Shown piece after piece: positions 26,913-37,069 of a stretch of 64,000 nucleotides of DNA. Source of the DNA: Methylomagnum ishizawai (GTDB lineage Bacteria > Pseudomonadota > Gammaproteobacteria > Methylococcales > Methylococcaceae); contig NZ_FXAM01000001.1 of NCBI RefSeq assembly GCF_900155475.1, positions 4,040,881 to 4,104,880 on the forward strand, given 5' to 3'. The translations under genes and the position numbers were made by a program. The notes beneath the pieces were generated by a model that was not told the DNA's origin, did not search any database, and worked only from the letters and a program-made list of their open reading frames with translations. Within the stretch, counting starts at the first letter, position 1. The number at the start of each line of letters is the position of its first letter.

Positions 26913-27376
26913 AAGTGGTTTCCAATACCAGCCCCATCATCTTCCTGTCGAAATTGCGGAAGCTCGAACTACTGTCCGAATGCTTTGGCGAGGTGGCTAT
27001 TCCGCAAGCCGTGGGGCACGAATTAGGAAACGGGATATCCCTACCCGGAATAAACGTCCTGCCGGTTTCCACGGGTGGTCAACAATTCGTCGAGGGCGCT
27101 TTGGGCCGCCTACACCGGGGAGAACTGGAAGCGATGATCCTGGCCAGGGAAACGCGGGCGGATTATGTTTTGCTGGATGATCTTTTGGCGCGCCGGAAAG
27201 CGCAACGCCTCGGCTTACAAACCATGGGCACGATTGGAATCATCATCCTGGCCCATCGGCAAGGGCGGGTTACGGGCGAAGCCGCTATGGCTTGGCTGGA
27301 TGAATTGATTCATCGCCATGGTTTGTATTTGTCGGATGAAATCTTGAACCAAGTCAAAGCGGCGCTCGCCAAATAA
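26909..27376 (+). CDS. DUF3368 PIN-like toxin
   Basis: A 155-residue PIN-domain-like protein. It begins MKVVSNTSPIIFLSKLRKL, where the N-S/T-SP-I motif replaces the usual D-xN of PIN nucleases as in other DUF3368 members. It later has RGELEAMILARE and DYVLLDDLLARRKAQ with the acidic residues expected for metal binding. DUF3368 proteins pair with UPF0175 antitoxins and are predicted ribonucleases. It is translationally coupled to the upstream antitoxin by a 4-base overlap and ends 8 bases before the convergent queC. Confidence 0.8.
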   Translation: MKVVSNTSPIIFLSKLRKLELLSECFGEVAIPQAVGHELGNGISLPGINVLPVSTGGQQFVEGALGRLHRGELEAMILARETRADYVLLDDLLARRKAQRLGLQTMGTIGIIILAHRQGRVTGEAAMAWLDELIHRHGLYLSDEILNQVKAALAK

Positions 27377-27384
27377 CCCAAAAC

Positions 27385-28062
27385 CTACCGCGCCACATAC
27401 CGCGTCGGATCGACCACCCCCGCCTCCCGGAACCCCGCCGCCCGCAGCCTGCACGCATCGCACACCCCACAAGCCCGGCCTTCCGGGTCGGCGGCATAAC
27501 AGGACACCGTCAGCGCATAATCGACCCCGAGCGCCACGCCCTGCTGGATGATCTCAGCCTTGGACAGTTGGATCAAAGGAGTATGGATGTGAATATCCGC
27601 GCCCTCGACCCCGGCCTTGGTGGCGAGTTTGGCGAGATTGCGGAAGGCTTCGATATATTCGGGGCGGCAATCGGGATAACCGGAATAATCCACCGCGTTC
27701 ACCCCGATGAAAATATCGGCATTGCCCAGCACCTCGGCCCAGCCCAGCGCGAACGACAGGAACACGGTGTTCCGCGCCGGGACGTAGGTGACCGGAATCC
27801 CCGCCTGCGGATGGTCGGGCACGGCGATATTGGCGTCGGTCAGGGCCGAGCCGCCGATGGCGTCTAGGCCGATGCGGATCAGCTTGCGGTCGGCCACCCC
27901 AAAATGATCGGCCACCCGCACCGCCGCCGCCAGCTCCGCCCCGTGGCGCTGGCCGTAGTCGAAGCTCAAGGCGTGGCATTCGTAACCCTGGGCCTGGGCG
28001 ATGGCCAGGACCGTGGCGGAATCCAAGCCGCCGGAAAGCAATATCACCGCTGGTTTCATCAT
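27385..28062 (-). CDS. queC: 7-cyano-7-deazaguanine synthase
   Basis: A 225-residue PP-loop ATPase with the nucleotide loop [12 protein letters not shown] near the N-terminus and a C-terminal zinc site formed by Cys residues ([20 protein letters not shown]). QueC converts 7-carboxy-7-deazaguanine and ammonia to preQ0, a precursor of queuosine in tRNA. It lies 22 bases downstream of queE, which makes its substrate, at the end of the tol-pal-que operon. Length matches E. coli QueC (231). Confidence 0.96.
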   Translation of the reverse strand: MMKPAVILLSGGLDSATVLAIAQAQGYECHALSFDYGQRHGAELAAAVRVADHFGVADRKLIRIGLDAIGGSALTDANIAVPDHPQAGIPVTYVPARNTVFLSFALGWAEVLGNADIFIGVNAVDYSGYPDCRPEYIEAFRNLAKLATKAGVEGADIHIHTPLIQLSKAEIIQQGVALGVDYALTVSCYAADPEGRACGVCDACRLRAAGFREAGVVDPTRYVAR

Positions 28063-28084
28063 CGCATCGTCCGTAAGAGAGGGC

Positions 28085-28726
28085 TTAGACGCCCGGTTGA
28101 TCGCCCCAAAGCAGCTTGTGCAATTGCAGTTGGAAGCGCACGTCCAGCCGGTCGCGGAGGATTTTCCCGGCCAATTCGGTGGGGTTTTGCACGCCCGCCA
28201 CCGGCGAGAACAACACCTCGCAACGCTCCGGCAAGCGGTATTCCGCCAGCTTGGCCTTGGCCCAGGCGTAATCGGCCTCGTCGGCGATCACGAACTTCAC
28301 TTGATCCTTGGCGTCCAGGTGGTCCAGATTGGCGTAGAGGTTCCGCGCTGCCTCGCCCGAGCCTGGGGTTTTCAGGTCCAAAACCTTCACCACCTTCGGG
28401 TTGACCTGGGCCACATCCAAGGCACCGCTGGTCTCCAACGACACTTCGTAGCCCACCGCCACCAAGGCATCCAGCAATTCCAAACAAGCGGGCTGGGCCA
28501 GCGGTTCGCCGCCGGTCACGCAGACATGGCGCACGCCGTAACCGGCCACCCGTTCCAGGATATCGGCCAGTTCCAGCCGCTCGCCGCCGCTGAAGGCATA
28601 GGCCGTGTCGCAATAGACGCAGCGCAAGGGACAGCCGGTCAGCCGCACGAACACGGTGGGCCAGCCCACGGAGCGCGATTCGCCTTGCAGCGAGCGGAAG
28701 ATTTCGGTGATGCGCAGCGCGGCCAT
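28085..28726 (-). CDS. queE: 7-carboxy-7-deazaguanine synthase (radical SAM)
   Basis: A 213-residue radical SAM enzyme. The iron-sulfur cluster cysteines are in [12 protein letters not shown] (CxxxCxxC), the early SLQGE motif binds substrate and metal, and VTGGEPLAQ is the SAM-binding GGE. QueE contracts the ring of 6-carboxytetrahydropterin to give the 7-deazaguanine core of queuosine. It starts 4 bases after cpoB, an arrangement common in gammaproteobacteria (tol-pal followed by queE/queC). Confidence 0.96.
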   Translation of the reverse strand: MAALRITEIFRSLQGESRSVGWPTVFVRLTGCPLRCVYCDTAYAFSGGERLELADILERVAGYGVRHVCVTGGEPLAQPACLELLDALVAVGYEVSLETSGALDVAQVNPKVVKVLDLKTPGSGEAARNLYANLDHLDAKDQVKFVIADEADYAWAKAKLAEYRLPERCEVLFSPVAGVQNPTELAGKILRDRLDVRFQLQLHKLLWGDQPGV

Positions 28727-28730
28727 GGCC

Positions 28731-29621
28731 TCAGTGCTTCTCCTGGCGCATCCGTTCCAGGCGCTTTTCCGCCATCTTGGCGGCGCTGGAATCGGGGTAG
28801 CTCTTGACCACGCTATTCAGCAACTCCCTGGCCGCGCCGTACTGGCCGTTCTCGTACTCGATGAAACCGAGCTTCAAATGGGCGTCCGGCACCTTGGCGC
28901 TCTTGGGGAAATCGCGGATCAGCTTGCGGAAGGTGTCCCTGGCCGAGTTGAAATCGCGGTTCACATAATAGGCTTCCGCCAGCCAGTAATAGGCGCTGTC
29001 GGTGTTGTCGCCGCTGGGATAATTCGCCACATAGCCTTTGAAGTCGCGGATGGCCTCGGTGTACTTGCCTTCCTTGAGGGTGTTGAAGGCTTTTTGGTAA
29101 GCGGCTTGGCGCACCGCCGGATCGACCACGGGAGCCGGGGGCGGTGGGGGCGGCGGCGCGGCGGCGGGTGCCGATGGCGCGGCCACGGGAGGCGGGACAG
29201 TGGCGGCACCGGGATCGGTGACGGGCGGCGTCCCGGTGGCATCGGTGGGTGCGGCAGCCACGGGTGGCACGGTCATCATCGGCGGCGGCGTGGCGGCGGC
29301 TTTCAAACGCTGGTCGAGGTCGCCGTACATCTCGCGCTGCTGGCGCTTGGCCTTGTCGAGTTCGTGGCTCAGTTCCTCCACCGTGCCGCGCAACCTCAAC
29401 ACCTCGCCTTGTAGTTTCTCGATGCGGTTGGCCATCTCCATCAGGGTTTCGCCCGACAGGCGTTTTTCCAGCCGGGCCACCCGCTCGTCCAAGGTGGACG
29501 CGCCATAGCCCGCTTGATCGTAGGGCTGGTCGTAGGGCCGGTCGTAAGTTTCGGCACCGGCCAGGACGGCATAGGCCAAGCCCGCCGCCATCCATCCCGC
29601 GAATTTGGTTTTAGTCATCAT
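28731..29621 (-). CDS. cpoB: Cell division coordinator CpoB (YbgF), Tol-Pal system TPR protein
   Basis: A 296-residue periplasmic protein. There is a signal peptide at ~1-23, a coiled-coil trimerisation segment at ~45-105 (LDERVARLEKRLSGETL), a Pro/Ala-rich linker at ~110-165 and three TPR motifs at ~170-290 (AYQKAFNTLKEGKYTEAI, AYYWLAEAYYVNRDF, PDAHLKLGFIEYENGQY). CpoB links peptidoglycan synthesis by PBP1B with Tol-driven outer-membrane constriction. The gene follows pal after 2 bases. The linker is longer than in E. coli. Confidence 0.95.
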   Translation of the reverse strand: MMTKTKFAGWMAAGLAYAVLAGAETYDRPYDQPYDQAGYGASTLDERVARLEKRLSGETLMEMANRIEKLQGEVLRLRGTVEELSHELDKAKRQQREMYGDLDQRLKAAATPPPMMTVPPVAAAPTDATGTPPVTDPGAATVPPPVAAPSAPAAAPPPPPPPAPVVDPAVRQAAYQKAFNTLKEGKYTEAIRDFKGYVANYPSGDNTDSAYYWLAEAYYVNRDFNSARDTFRKLIRDFPKSAKVPDAHLKLGFIEYENGQYGAARELLNSVVKSYPDSSAAKMAEKRLERMRQEKH

Positions 29622-29623
29622 GC

Positions 29624-30265
29624 TCAGCGACCCGGATAAGCGATTTCCACGCGGCGGTTTTGCTGCCAGGACGATTCGTCGTGGCCGACATCCGCCGGTT
29701 TCTCCTCGCCGTAGCTCACCACCTGGATTTGACCATTGGCGGCCCCTTGCAATTGCATCATCCGCGCCACCGCCTGGGCGCGGCGCTCGGATAGGCCGAC
29801 GTTGTACTCGGGTGAACCGCGTTCGTCGGCATGGCCTTCCAGGACCACGGTGCGGTCGGGATGGGCGGCGAGATAGGCGGCATGGGCGCTGACCACGGAT
29901 CGATATTCCGGCTGCACCTCGTCGCTGTCGTACATGAAATACACCACGCGTTTGGCGAGCGGGCCGCTGGCGTTGTCGAGTTCGGGATCGCCGGTCAGGG
30001 CCGAACCCGAACTCCCGCCCCCGACCCGGCTATACCGGCCCGAACCCTCGCCCTCGCCATAGCCGCCGGAACCCTCGCCATACCCAGCCCCCGCGCCACC
30101 GTCGCCGTAACCGCCCTGGCCGTAACGGTTGATTTTCGGCCCGCCCGCGCCTTCGGTGGCGGCGGCATCGGCACCCTCGCCTCCGCCTTGCACGCCGCCC
30201 TTGGAGCTACAGCCCGCCAAGGCCAAGCCCAGCGCGGCGGCCACGATGATCGTTTTCCACTGCAT
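29624..30265 (-). CDS. pal: Peptidoglycan-associated lipoprotein Pal
   Basis: A 213-residue outer-membrane lipoprotein. Signal peptide and lipobox (LALAGC, Cys19) are followed by a Gly/Tyr/Ser-rich low-complexity linker at ~45-90 and an OmpA-like peptidoglycan-binding domain at ~105-213. In that domain VVLEGHADERGSPEYNVGLSERRA carries the Asp/Arg that hold meso-diaminopimelate. The ATG at 30265 gives the correct signal peptide; an in-frame upstream ATG would put 57 unrelated residues before it. Pal tethers the outer membrane to peptidoglycan and binds TolB. The glycine-rich linker is longer than in E. coli Pal. Confidence 0.95.
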   Translation of the reverse strand: MQWKTIIVAAALGLALAGCSSKGGVQGGGEGADAAATEGAGGPKINRYGQGGYGDGGAGAGYGEGSGGYGEGEGSGRYSRVGGGSSGSALTGDPELDNASGPLAKRVVYFMYDSDEVQPEYRSVVSAHAAYLAAHPDRTVVLEGHADERGSPEYNVGLSERRAQAVARMMQLQGAANGQIQVVSYGEEKPADVGHDESSWQQNRRVEIAYPGR

Positions 30266-30338
30266 AGTTTTCCCCACAAAATTTGGATGGGCCGCGGTCG
30301 CGCCCGCCGGCCCCGGAATTGCCGATGTAGATTGCGCC

Positions 30339-31622
30339 TCAAGGCGACCAAGCCGGCTCGCGTACCTGTCCGCCCTGGACATTGAGGGCTTGGTGGTTCT
30401 TGCCGTCCAGCGACACCGCCGCCAGCCGGTCCACACCGCCTTCCTTGTGGGTGTAGAGGATCATGCTGCCGTTGGGCGCGAATCCTGGCGATTCGTCGAA
30501 ACGGCCCTGGGTCAGCACCTTGAGCGTATGGCCGCGCAGGTCCATCAAGGCGATGCGGTAATCGCCGCCCTTGCCATGCACCATGGCGATAGAGCGGCCA
30601 TCGGGCGAGAACACGCCGCGGGCGTTGTAATCGCCCTCGTAGGTCAGGCGCTGGGCCGCGCCGCCGCTGGCCGGGACCGTGTACAACTGCGGCTTGCCGC
30701 CCCGGTCGGAGGTGAACACCAAGGTCCGCCCATCCGGCGACCAATTCGGCTCGGTGTCGATGGAGACTTCGTTGGTGATTTGTTGCAGCGAGCGCGAGCC
30801 GACATCCATGACGTAAATATCGGGGCTGCCACCCTTGGACAGGGTCAGGGCGAGGCGCGAACCATCGGGCGACCAGGCCGGGGCACCGTTGATGCCGCGG
30901 GCGTCCGAGACCTTCTGCCGCGAGCCGGTGGCGAGGTCTTGGACGAAGATGGCGGACGCCTTGTTCTCGAAGGACACATAGGCGATACGCTTGCCATCGG
31001 GCGACCAGGCCGGGGACATGATGGGTTCCGGCGAACTGATAACCGGCTGCGGGTCTTGGCCATCGGTGTCGGCGACCAGGAGATGGTAAACCCGCCCGGT
31101 GGGTCCGCCATACACCGCCACATAGGCCACGCGGGTATTGAACGCGCCGCGCTGCCCGGTCAGTTGTTGATAGATCAGGTCGGCGATACGGTGGGCGGTA
31201 TGGCGGGCCTCCGGAGCGTCGAAGGGCAGCTTCTGGCTCAACAGCACCGTGCCCTTGATGGCATCGAACAGGTAGAACTCGGCCTCGTAACGGCTGCCGA
31301 CCGGGTTGACCCGGCCTATGACCAGATAATCCTGGCCCAGCGCCTGCCACGTATGGAAGTTCACGGACTGGGGCGGGACGGGCCGCTCGGTCATGCTGCT
31401 TTCGGGCAAGGGCGAGAAATGCCCCGAACGGCCCAGGTCCGCCGCGACGATGCCGCCGAGGTTGGCGGACAGGCCGGATTGGGCGAAAGGCACGACGGCG
31501 ATGGGTGTGGCGCCATGCACACCCTTGGTGATATCGACATCCAGGTCGGCGCGGGCCATTCCGCCGAACAGCCCCGCGCACAGGCTCCATGACAGCAAAG
31601 CGAATCGGATTGGGCTTAGCAT
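30339..31622 (-). CDS. tolB: Tol-Pal system protein TolB
   Basis: A 427-residue periplasmic protein. Signal peptide ~1-25 (ending ARA) is followed by the N-terminal alpha/beta domain (~26-165) with PIAVVPFAQSG, then a six-bladed beta-propeller with the repeated SPDGKRIAYVS / SPDGSRLALT / SPDGRTLVFTS motif. TolB binds Pal and is released by TolA during envelope constriction. It sits between tolA and pal in the standard order, 18 bases after tolA. Confidence 0.97.
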   Translation of the reverse strand: MLSPIRFALLSWSLCAGLFGGMARADLDVDITKGVHGATPIAVVPFAQSGLSANLGGIVAADLGRSGHFSPLPESSMTERPVPPQSVNFHTWQALGQDYLVIGRVNPVGSRYEAEFYLFDAIKGTVLLSQKLPFDAPEARHTAHRIADLIYQQLTGQRGAFNTRVAYVAVYGGPTGRVYHLLVADTDGQDPQPVISSPEPIMSPAWSPDGKRIAYVSFENKASAIFVQDLATGSRQKVSDARGINGAPAWSPDGSRLALTLSKGGSPDIYVMDVGSRSLQQITNEVSIDTEPNWSPDGRTLVFTSDRGGKPQLYTVPASGGAAQRLTYEGDYNARGVFSPDGRSIAMVHGKGGDYRIALMDLRGHTLKVLTQGRFDESPGFAPNGSMILYTHKEGGVDRLAAVSLDGKNHQALNVQGGQVREPAWSP

Positions 31623-31640
31623 CGAATACCCTGGGGAAAA

Positions 31641-33662
31641 TCAATCGGGATTGAACTTGAACCGCACCGCCTGCCCTAGGAGCTGCTTCGCCACCAAGGG
31701 ATCGGGCGGCATGGGGAAAGGCGCGGCCTTGTAGACCGCGGCTTCCGCCGAGCGCTCGAAAGCCGCGTCGCCGCCGGAGCAGGAAGCCTCCGCACTGGTG
31801 ACGCCGCCCGCCGGGGTCAAACGGACCCGAATTGTACAAGACCCGCCGCCCTGGGCAGAAGGCGCAAGCACCCAGCGGTTTTCCACCCTGGGCCGGAAAT
31901 GGCTGTTCACCCAGGATTGGGCCGCGCTTTCCGCGGCTTTCTGGGCTTTTTCCTCCTTCTCTTTTTGCTGGCGCTCTTCTTCCAGAGCTTCTTTGAGCGC
32001 CAATTCCCGTTCTTCCTTCTGGCGGCGGGCTTCTTCGGCCTTGCGCTTGGTTTCGGCTTCGGCCTTCATCTCGGCTTCGAGTTCGGCCTTGCGGTGGGCT
32101 TCTTCCGCCGCCTTCTTCTTGGCTTCCGCTTCGGCCTCGGCCTTGCGTTTAGCTTCGGCGGCGGCTTTGTCCTTGGCTGCTTCCGCCGCTTTTTCTTTCG
32201 CGGCAGCGGCGGCGGCTGCGCGCTTGGCTTCCGCTTCGGCCTCGGCCTTGCGTTTGGCTTCGGCGGCGGCTTTTTCCTTGGCTGCTTCCGCCGCTTTTTC
32301 TTTCGCGGCAGCGGCGGCGGCTGCGCGCTTGGCTTCCGCTTCGGCCTCGGCCTTGCGTTTGGCTTCGGCGGCGGCTTTTTCCTTGGCCGCTTCCGCCGCT
32401 TTTTCTTTCGCGGCGGCAGCGGCGGCTGCGCGCTTGGCTTCCGCTTCGGCCTCGGCCTTGCGTTTGGCTTCGGCGGCGGCTTTTTCCTTGGCCGCTTCCG
32501 CCGCTTTTTCTTTCGCGGCGGCGGCGGCTGCGCGCTTGGCTTCCGCTTCGGCCTCGGCCTTGCGTTTGGCTTCGGCGGCGGCTTTGTCCTTGGCTGCTTC
32601 CGCCGCTTTTTCTTTCGCGGCGGCGGCGGCTTCGCGCTTGGCTTCCTCTTCGGCTTTTTGCTTGGCTTCTTGTTCGGCCTTGCGCCGCTCCTCAGCTTCG
32701 GCTTTGCGGCGGGCCTCTTCCTCGGCGTGACGCTGCGCCGCTAGGTCGGCTTTGCGCTGGGCTTCGAGTTCGGCCTTATGGTGGCTTTCTTGCGCCGCTT
32801 TCCGCTTGGCTTCGGCTTCGGCGGCTTGTTCCTTGGCCACTTCCGCCGCTTTTTCTTTCGCAGCGGCGGCGGCTTCACGCTTGGCTTCCGCTTCGGCCTC
32901 GGCCTTGCGCTTGGCCTCGGCAGCGGCTTTGTCCTTGGCCGCTTCCGCCGCTTTTTCTTTCGCAGCGGCGGCGGCTTCACGCTTGGCTTCCGCTTCGGCC
33001 TCGGCCTTGCGCTTGGCCTCGGCAGCGGCTTTGTCCTTGGCCGCTTCCGCCGCTTCCCGCTTGGCTATGGCTTCCGCTTCGGCTTTGCGCTTGGCTTCCG
33101 CCGCCTCATGCTTGGCGGCTTCTTCCGCCCGGTGCTTGGCTTCGGCTTCGTCTTGGCGCTTTTCTTCCTCGCGGTGCTTCTGGTCGGCAAGCTTTTTCAT
33201 CGTCTGCTGGCGCTGGCGCTCTTCCGACTCGGCGCGATGCTTGGCTTCTTCTTCCAGCTTGCGGCGGGCTTCGAGCGCGGCCTGCCGCTCCAGTTCCTCG
33301 GCTTGGCGGACCTTGAACTCCTCCGCCTTGCGGGCGGCTTCGGCGGTGGCTTGCTGGCGCTCGGCCTCTTGCCGCAAGCGCTGGGCTTCGGCTTGCTGGC
33401 GCTCCTGCTCGGCCTGGGCTTCGGCGGCGCGCTGCTGCTCGATGCGTTGCTGGCGCTGTAGCTCGGCTTGCTGTCGGGCTTGGAGGGCGGCTTCGATCTG
33501 GGCAGCGTCCACCGTGACGGCCTGGATGATCTCGGGTTGCGGCGGTTCCTTCACTTCCCGCATCGCATCGAATTGGAACGCGAACAGCAGCACCAAAACG
33601 ATATGCAACGCCAGCGAAAGCGCCAGCGGCAGGCCCAGCCGCTTGTGTTGGGGCACGGTCAT
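31641..33662 (-). CDS. tolA: TolA with a greatly expanded Ala/Lys/Glu helical repeat domain
   Basis: At 673 residues this is about 250 longer than E. coli TolA (421). Domain I is the N-terminal anchor (LALSLALHIVLVLLFAF, ~14-30). Domain II (~60-560) is a long helix built from Ala, Lys and Glu; much of it consists of 34-35-residue repeats (KRKAEAEAEAK and AKEKAAEAAK). Domain III (~575-673) binds TolB and is the site colicins and phages commonly exploit (VENRWVLAPSAQGGGSCTIRVR). TolA links inner-membrane TolQR to TolB/Pal. The DNA repeats invite changes in length by recombination. Confidence 0.95.
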   Translation of the reverse strand: MTVPQHKRLGLPLALSLALHIVLVLLFAFQFDAMREVKEPPQPEIIQAVTVDAAQIEAALQARQQAELQRQQRIEQQRAAEAQAEQERQQAEAQRLRQEAERQQATAEAARKAEEFKVRQAEELERQAALEARRKLEEEAKHRAESEERQRQQTMKKLADQKHREEEKRQDEAEAKHRAEEAAKHEAAEAKRKAEAEAIAKREAAEAAKDKAAAEAKRKAEAEAEAKREAAAAAKEKAAEAAKDKAAAEAKRKAEAEAEAKREAAAAAKEKAAEVAKEQAAEAEAKRKAAQESHHKAELEAQRKADLAAQRHAEEEARRKAEAEERRKAEQEAKQKAEEEAKREAAAAAKEKAAEAAKDKAAAEAKRKAEAEAEAKRAAAAAAKEKAAEAAKEKAAAEAKRKAEAEAEAKRAAAAAAAKEKAAEAAKEKAAAEAKRKAEAEAEAKRAAAAAAAKEKAAEAAKEKAAAEAKRKAEAEAEAKRAAAAAAAKEKAAEAAKDKAAAEAKRKAEAEAEAKKKAAEEAHRKAELEAEMKAEAETKRKAEEARRQKEERELALKEALEEERQQKEKEEKAQKAAESAAQSWVNSHFRPRVENRWVLAPSAQGGGSCTIRVRLTPAGGVTSAEASCSGGDAAFERSAEAAVYKAAPFPMPPDPLVAKQLLGQAVRFKFNPD
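32100..33060. repeat. Tandem repeats of ~102-105 bp inside tolA
   Basis: Nearly identical copies start at about 32221, 32326, 32431, 32533 and 32635 (units 105, 105, 102 and 102 bp). A second short array starts near 32879 and 32980 (unit ~101 bp). Each unit is a whole number of codons, so gain or loss of copies would change the TolA helix length without breaking the frame. Unit ends differ only by one alanine codon. Confidence 0.85.
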
Positions 33663-34099
33663 TCTTCGGCGGGCGCGGTCATGAGGCCGACGTTGGGAAC
33701 GCCGGCGTTCTTGAGGTTCGCCATGACGGTGACGACGCGGCCATAATCGACCGCCTTGTCGCCCCGGATCAAAACCGCCAGCCCCGGTTTGGCGGCGAGG
33801 GCTTCGGCCACCTTGCCGCCGAGTTCGGCGTCGGCGACTTCGGTGTCGCCCTGGTTGCCGACATCGAGATACAGGCTGCCGTCCGACTTGATGGAGATGA
33901 TGATGGGCAAATCCTGGGTGGGATCGACCGCCTTGGCCTCGGCCTGGGGCAGGTCCACATCCACGCCGGTTTGCAGCATGGGGGCCGTGACCATGAAGAT
34001 GATCAACAGCACCAGGGACACGTCGATATAGGGCACGACGTTGATTTCGGCCATGGGCTTGCGGCGGTTGTTACGGCTTTTTCCGGCGGACACGTTCAT
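33659..34099 (-). CDS. tolR: TolR, inner-membrane motor stator component
   Basis: A 146-residue ExbD/TolR protein. It has a basic cytoplasmic start (RNNRRKPMAEINVVPYIDV), one membrane helix at ~25-45 with the proton-path aspartate in YIDVSLVLLIIFMV, and a periplasmic domain ending in VNVGLMTAP. Together with TolQ it forms the proton-driven motor acting on TolA. The stop overlaps the tolA start (ATGA) and the gene follows tolQ by 9 bases. Confidence 0.96.
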   Translation of the reverse strand: MNVSAGKSRNNRRKPMAEINVVPYIDVSLVLLIIFMVTAPMLQTGVDVDLPQAEAKAVDPTQDLPIIISIKSDGSLYLDVGNQGDTEVADAELGGKVAEALAAKPGLAVLIRGDKAVDYGRVVTVMANLKNAGVPNVGLMTAPAEE

Positions 34100-34108
34100 C
34101 GTCGCCCC

Positions 34109-34849
34109 CTAGGCGGATTCGCCTCCCGCCCAAGCCGTCCGATCTTGCGGCGGATGGGTGCGGGAGTGGATTGAAAAGGCGTGGGCCTGGCGATGGAGGA
34201 GGCTGAGGAATTCTTCGGTGAAGGCTTCGTAGCGGTTGGCGAGGCGGCCGATTTCGGTGGAATAGCGGTTATAGGCCATGACCGCCGGGATCGCCGCGAA
34301 CAAGCCCATGGCGGTGGCGACCAGGGCTTCGGAAATGCCGGGGGCCACCATCGCCAGCGTGGCTTGCTTGACACTGCCGAGCGAACGGAACGAATTCATG
34401 ATGCCCCAGACCGTGCCGAACAAACCGACATAGGGGCTGGTGGAACCGACCGTGGCGAGGAAGGGCAGGCGTTCGTCGAGGGCGTCGAGTTCACGGTTGA
34501 GGGCGACCCGCATCACCCGCGCCGCGCCTTCCATCACTGCGTCGGCGGCGATGTTGGGCTGTTGGCGCAAGCGGGCGAATTCCTTGAAACCGGCCATGAA
34601 GATGTTTTCCAGACCTTCGGTGCCGTATTCGTCCTTGGCCAGTTCGCGGTACAAATCGGCCAGGTCGATCCCGGACCAGAAGCGTTCCTCGAAGGCGTCG
34701 GTGGTTTGCTGGGCGCGGGTGATCTCCCGCCATTTCGAGAAGATGAAGGTCCAAGAAACCACGGAAGCCAGGATCAAAAGCCCCATCACGACCTGCACCA
34801 CCGGGCTGGCTTCTTGGATGAGGGTGAATATCGAAAGGTCGGATGTCAT
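34109..34849 (-). CDS. tolQ: TolQ, proton channel subunit of the Tol-Pal motor
   Basis: A 246-residue inner-membrane protein of the MotA/TolQ/ExbB family. Helix 1 is at ~18-40 (VVQVVMGLLILASVVSWTF), and the pair of C-terminal helices contains STSPYVGLFGTVWGIMNSF and AMGLFAAIPAVMAYN. The conserved threonine and proline residues of the channel are present. It is the first tol gene, after ybgC, and probably opens translation of tolQRAB. Confidence 0.96.
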   Translation of the reverse strand: MTSDLSIFTLIQEASPVVQVVMGLLILASVVSWTFIFSKWREITRAQQTTDAFEERFWSGIDLADLYRELAKDEYGTEGLENIFMAGFKEFARLRQQPNIAADAVMEGAARVMRVALNRELDALDERLPFLATVGSTSPYVGLFGTVWGIMNSFRSLGSVKQATLAMVAPGISEALVATAMGLFAAIPAVMAYNRYSTEIGRLANRYEAFTEEFLSLLHRQAHAFSIHSRTHPPQDRTAWAGGESA

Positions 34850-34916
34850 CGAAACTCCAGATCGGTTTAAACATGCCCCGGTCGCGGGGACGCCAAAGCT
34901 CGGAAAAAACCAGGAT

Positions 34917-35342
34917 TCAATCCCCGCGCAAACACCTGAGCAAGGAATCCGGCAAAGGCTTGGGCCGGAACGCCGCCGCCGCGAGGCAAGCCACTTTCAC
35001 CTTGGCCCGGCACAGCGCCTCATCCCCACGCCATACCGTTTGCTTGAATACCAAACTGGCGGCTTTGGCCTGCTCGATTGCCGTGGTCACGCACAGCAAC
35101 TCGTTGAATTTGGCGGGCCGCAAAAAATCCATCTCCACGGCGCGGACCACGAACAACAGGTCTTCCCGCTCCCGCAATTTGTCCAACTCGAAACCCCAAG
35201 CCCTGAGCATCTCGCAGCGGGCGCGCTCGAAAAATTTCAGGTAATTAGCGTGGTAAACCACGCCACCCGCGTCGGTGTCTTCGTAATAAACGCGGATGGG
35301 CCAGCGGAACACCGCTTCCCCACCGTCATGATCCCTGCTCAT
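34917..35342 (-). CDS. ybgC: Tol-Pal-associated acyl-CoA thioesterase YbgC
   Basis: A 141-residue hotdog-fold thioesterase. The signature RVYYEDTDAGGVVYHANYLKF carries the catalytic aspartate (DTDAGG), and FERARCEMLRAWGF follows. YbgC hydrolyses acyl-CoA or acyl-ACP at the membrane and is encoded at the head of the tol-pal operon in most gammaproteobacteria. It lies 67 bases upstream of tolQ and 14 bases downstream of ruvB, so the ruv and tol groups may be transcribed together. Confidence 0.95.
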   Translation of the reverse strand: MSRDHDGGEAVFRWPIRVYYEDTDAGGVVYHANYLKFFERARCEMLRAWGFELDKLREREDLLFVVRAVEMDFLRPAKFNELLCVTTAIEQAKAASLVFKQTVWRGDEALCRAKVKVACLAAAAFRPKPLPDSLLRCLRGD

Positions 35343-35356
35343 CGCTTTAATTCCGC

Positions 35357-36400
<1,044 letters not shown>

Positions 36401-36472
36401 GCAACCGGGAATCCAATCGAATTAGCCGATGAAACATGAAAGGGAGGCGATTCACTCAAGTGTCGAAATACC

Positions 36473-37069
36473 CTACCGCGCCGCCGACTGCAACGCCAGC
36501 CGGATAATCTCCTCGCTGCGCTTCCCTTCCACATCGAGCTTACGCACCAAGCCCGCTGCCTCCTGCGGCTTGAAACCCAAGGCGACAAGCGCGCTGAGCG
36601 CGTCGTCCACCGGGCTGGCTTCCGGGGCCGGGAGCCGTCCCGCGCCCGGCAATGCCACCGTGGTCAAGGTCGGCATCCGGTCGCGCAATTCGATCAGGAG
36701 CCGCTCGGCGGTCTTCTTGCCGACACCGGGCAGGCGCACCAAACGGGCCGCGTCCTGGTTATCCACGCAGCGGTGGAACTCCTCCACACTCAGCCCGGAC
36801 AACACACCGAGCGCCAATCTCGCGCCCACGCCGTTGACCTTGATCAGCGTGCGGAACAAGCTCCGTTCGGCCTCGGAAATGAAGCCGAACAGGCTATGGG
36901 CATCCTCGCGCACCGCCAGATGGGTGTAGAGCATCACTTCCCCGCCCAGGTCCGGCAGTTTGTAGAAGGTGGACATCGGCGCATCGACCTCGTAGCCCAC
37001 GCCGCGCACATCCAGCAACAAGGACGGCGGCTGCTTCGCCACCAACACCCCGCGCAGGAAGCCGATCAT
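36473..37069 (-). CDS. ruvA: Holliday junction helicase subunit RuvA
   Basis: A 198-residue protein starting at MIGFLRGVLVAKQPPSL. Domain I is an OB fold, domain II has two helix-hairpin-helix motifs (TLIKVNGVGARLALGVLSGL, LVRLPGVGKKTAERLLIEL) that grip the junction, and domain III (~150-198) binds RuvB. I rejected an upstream in-frame ATG because the chosen start overlaps the ruvC stop by four bases (ATGA), the usual coupling. Confidence 0.97.
   Translation of the reverse strand: MIGFLRGVLVAKQPPSLLLDVRGVGYEVDAPMSTFYKLPDLGGEVMLYTHLAVREDAHSLFGFISEAERSLFRTLIKVNGVGARLALGVLSGLSVEEFHRCVDNQDAARLVRLPGVGKKTAERLLIELRDRMPTLTTVALPGAGRLPAPEASPVDDALSALVALGFKPQEAAGLVRKLDVEGKRSEEIIRLALQSAAR

Noticed and set aside
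31798-33684. Very long open frames opposite tolA rich in Ala/Ser or Gly/Phe
   Set aside because: They are mirror frames of the Ala/Lys/Glu repeat codons of tolA, with no independent start signals.
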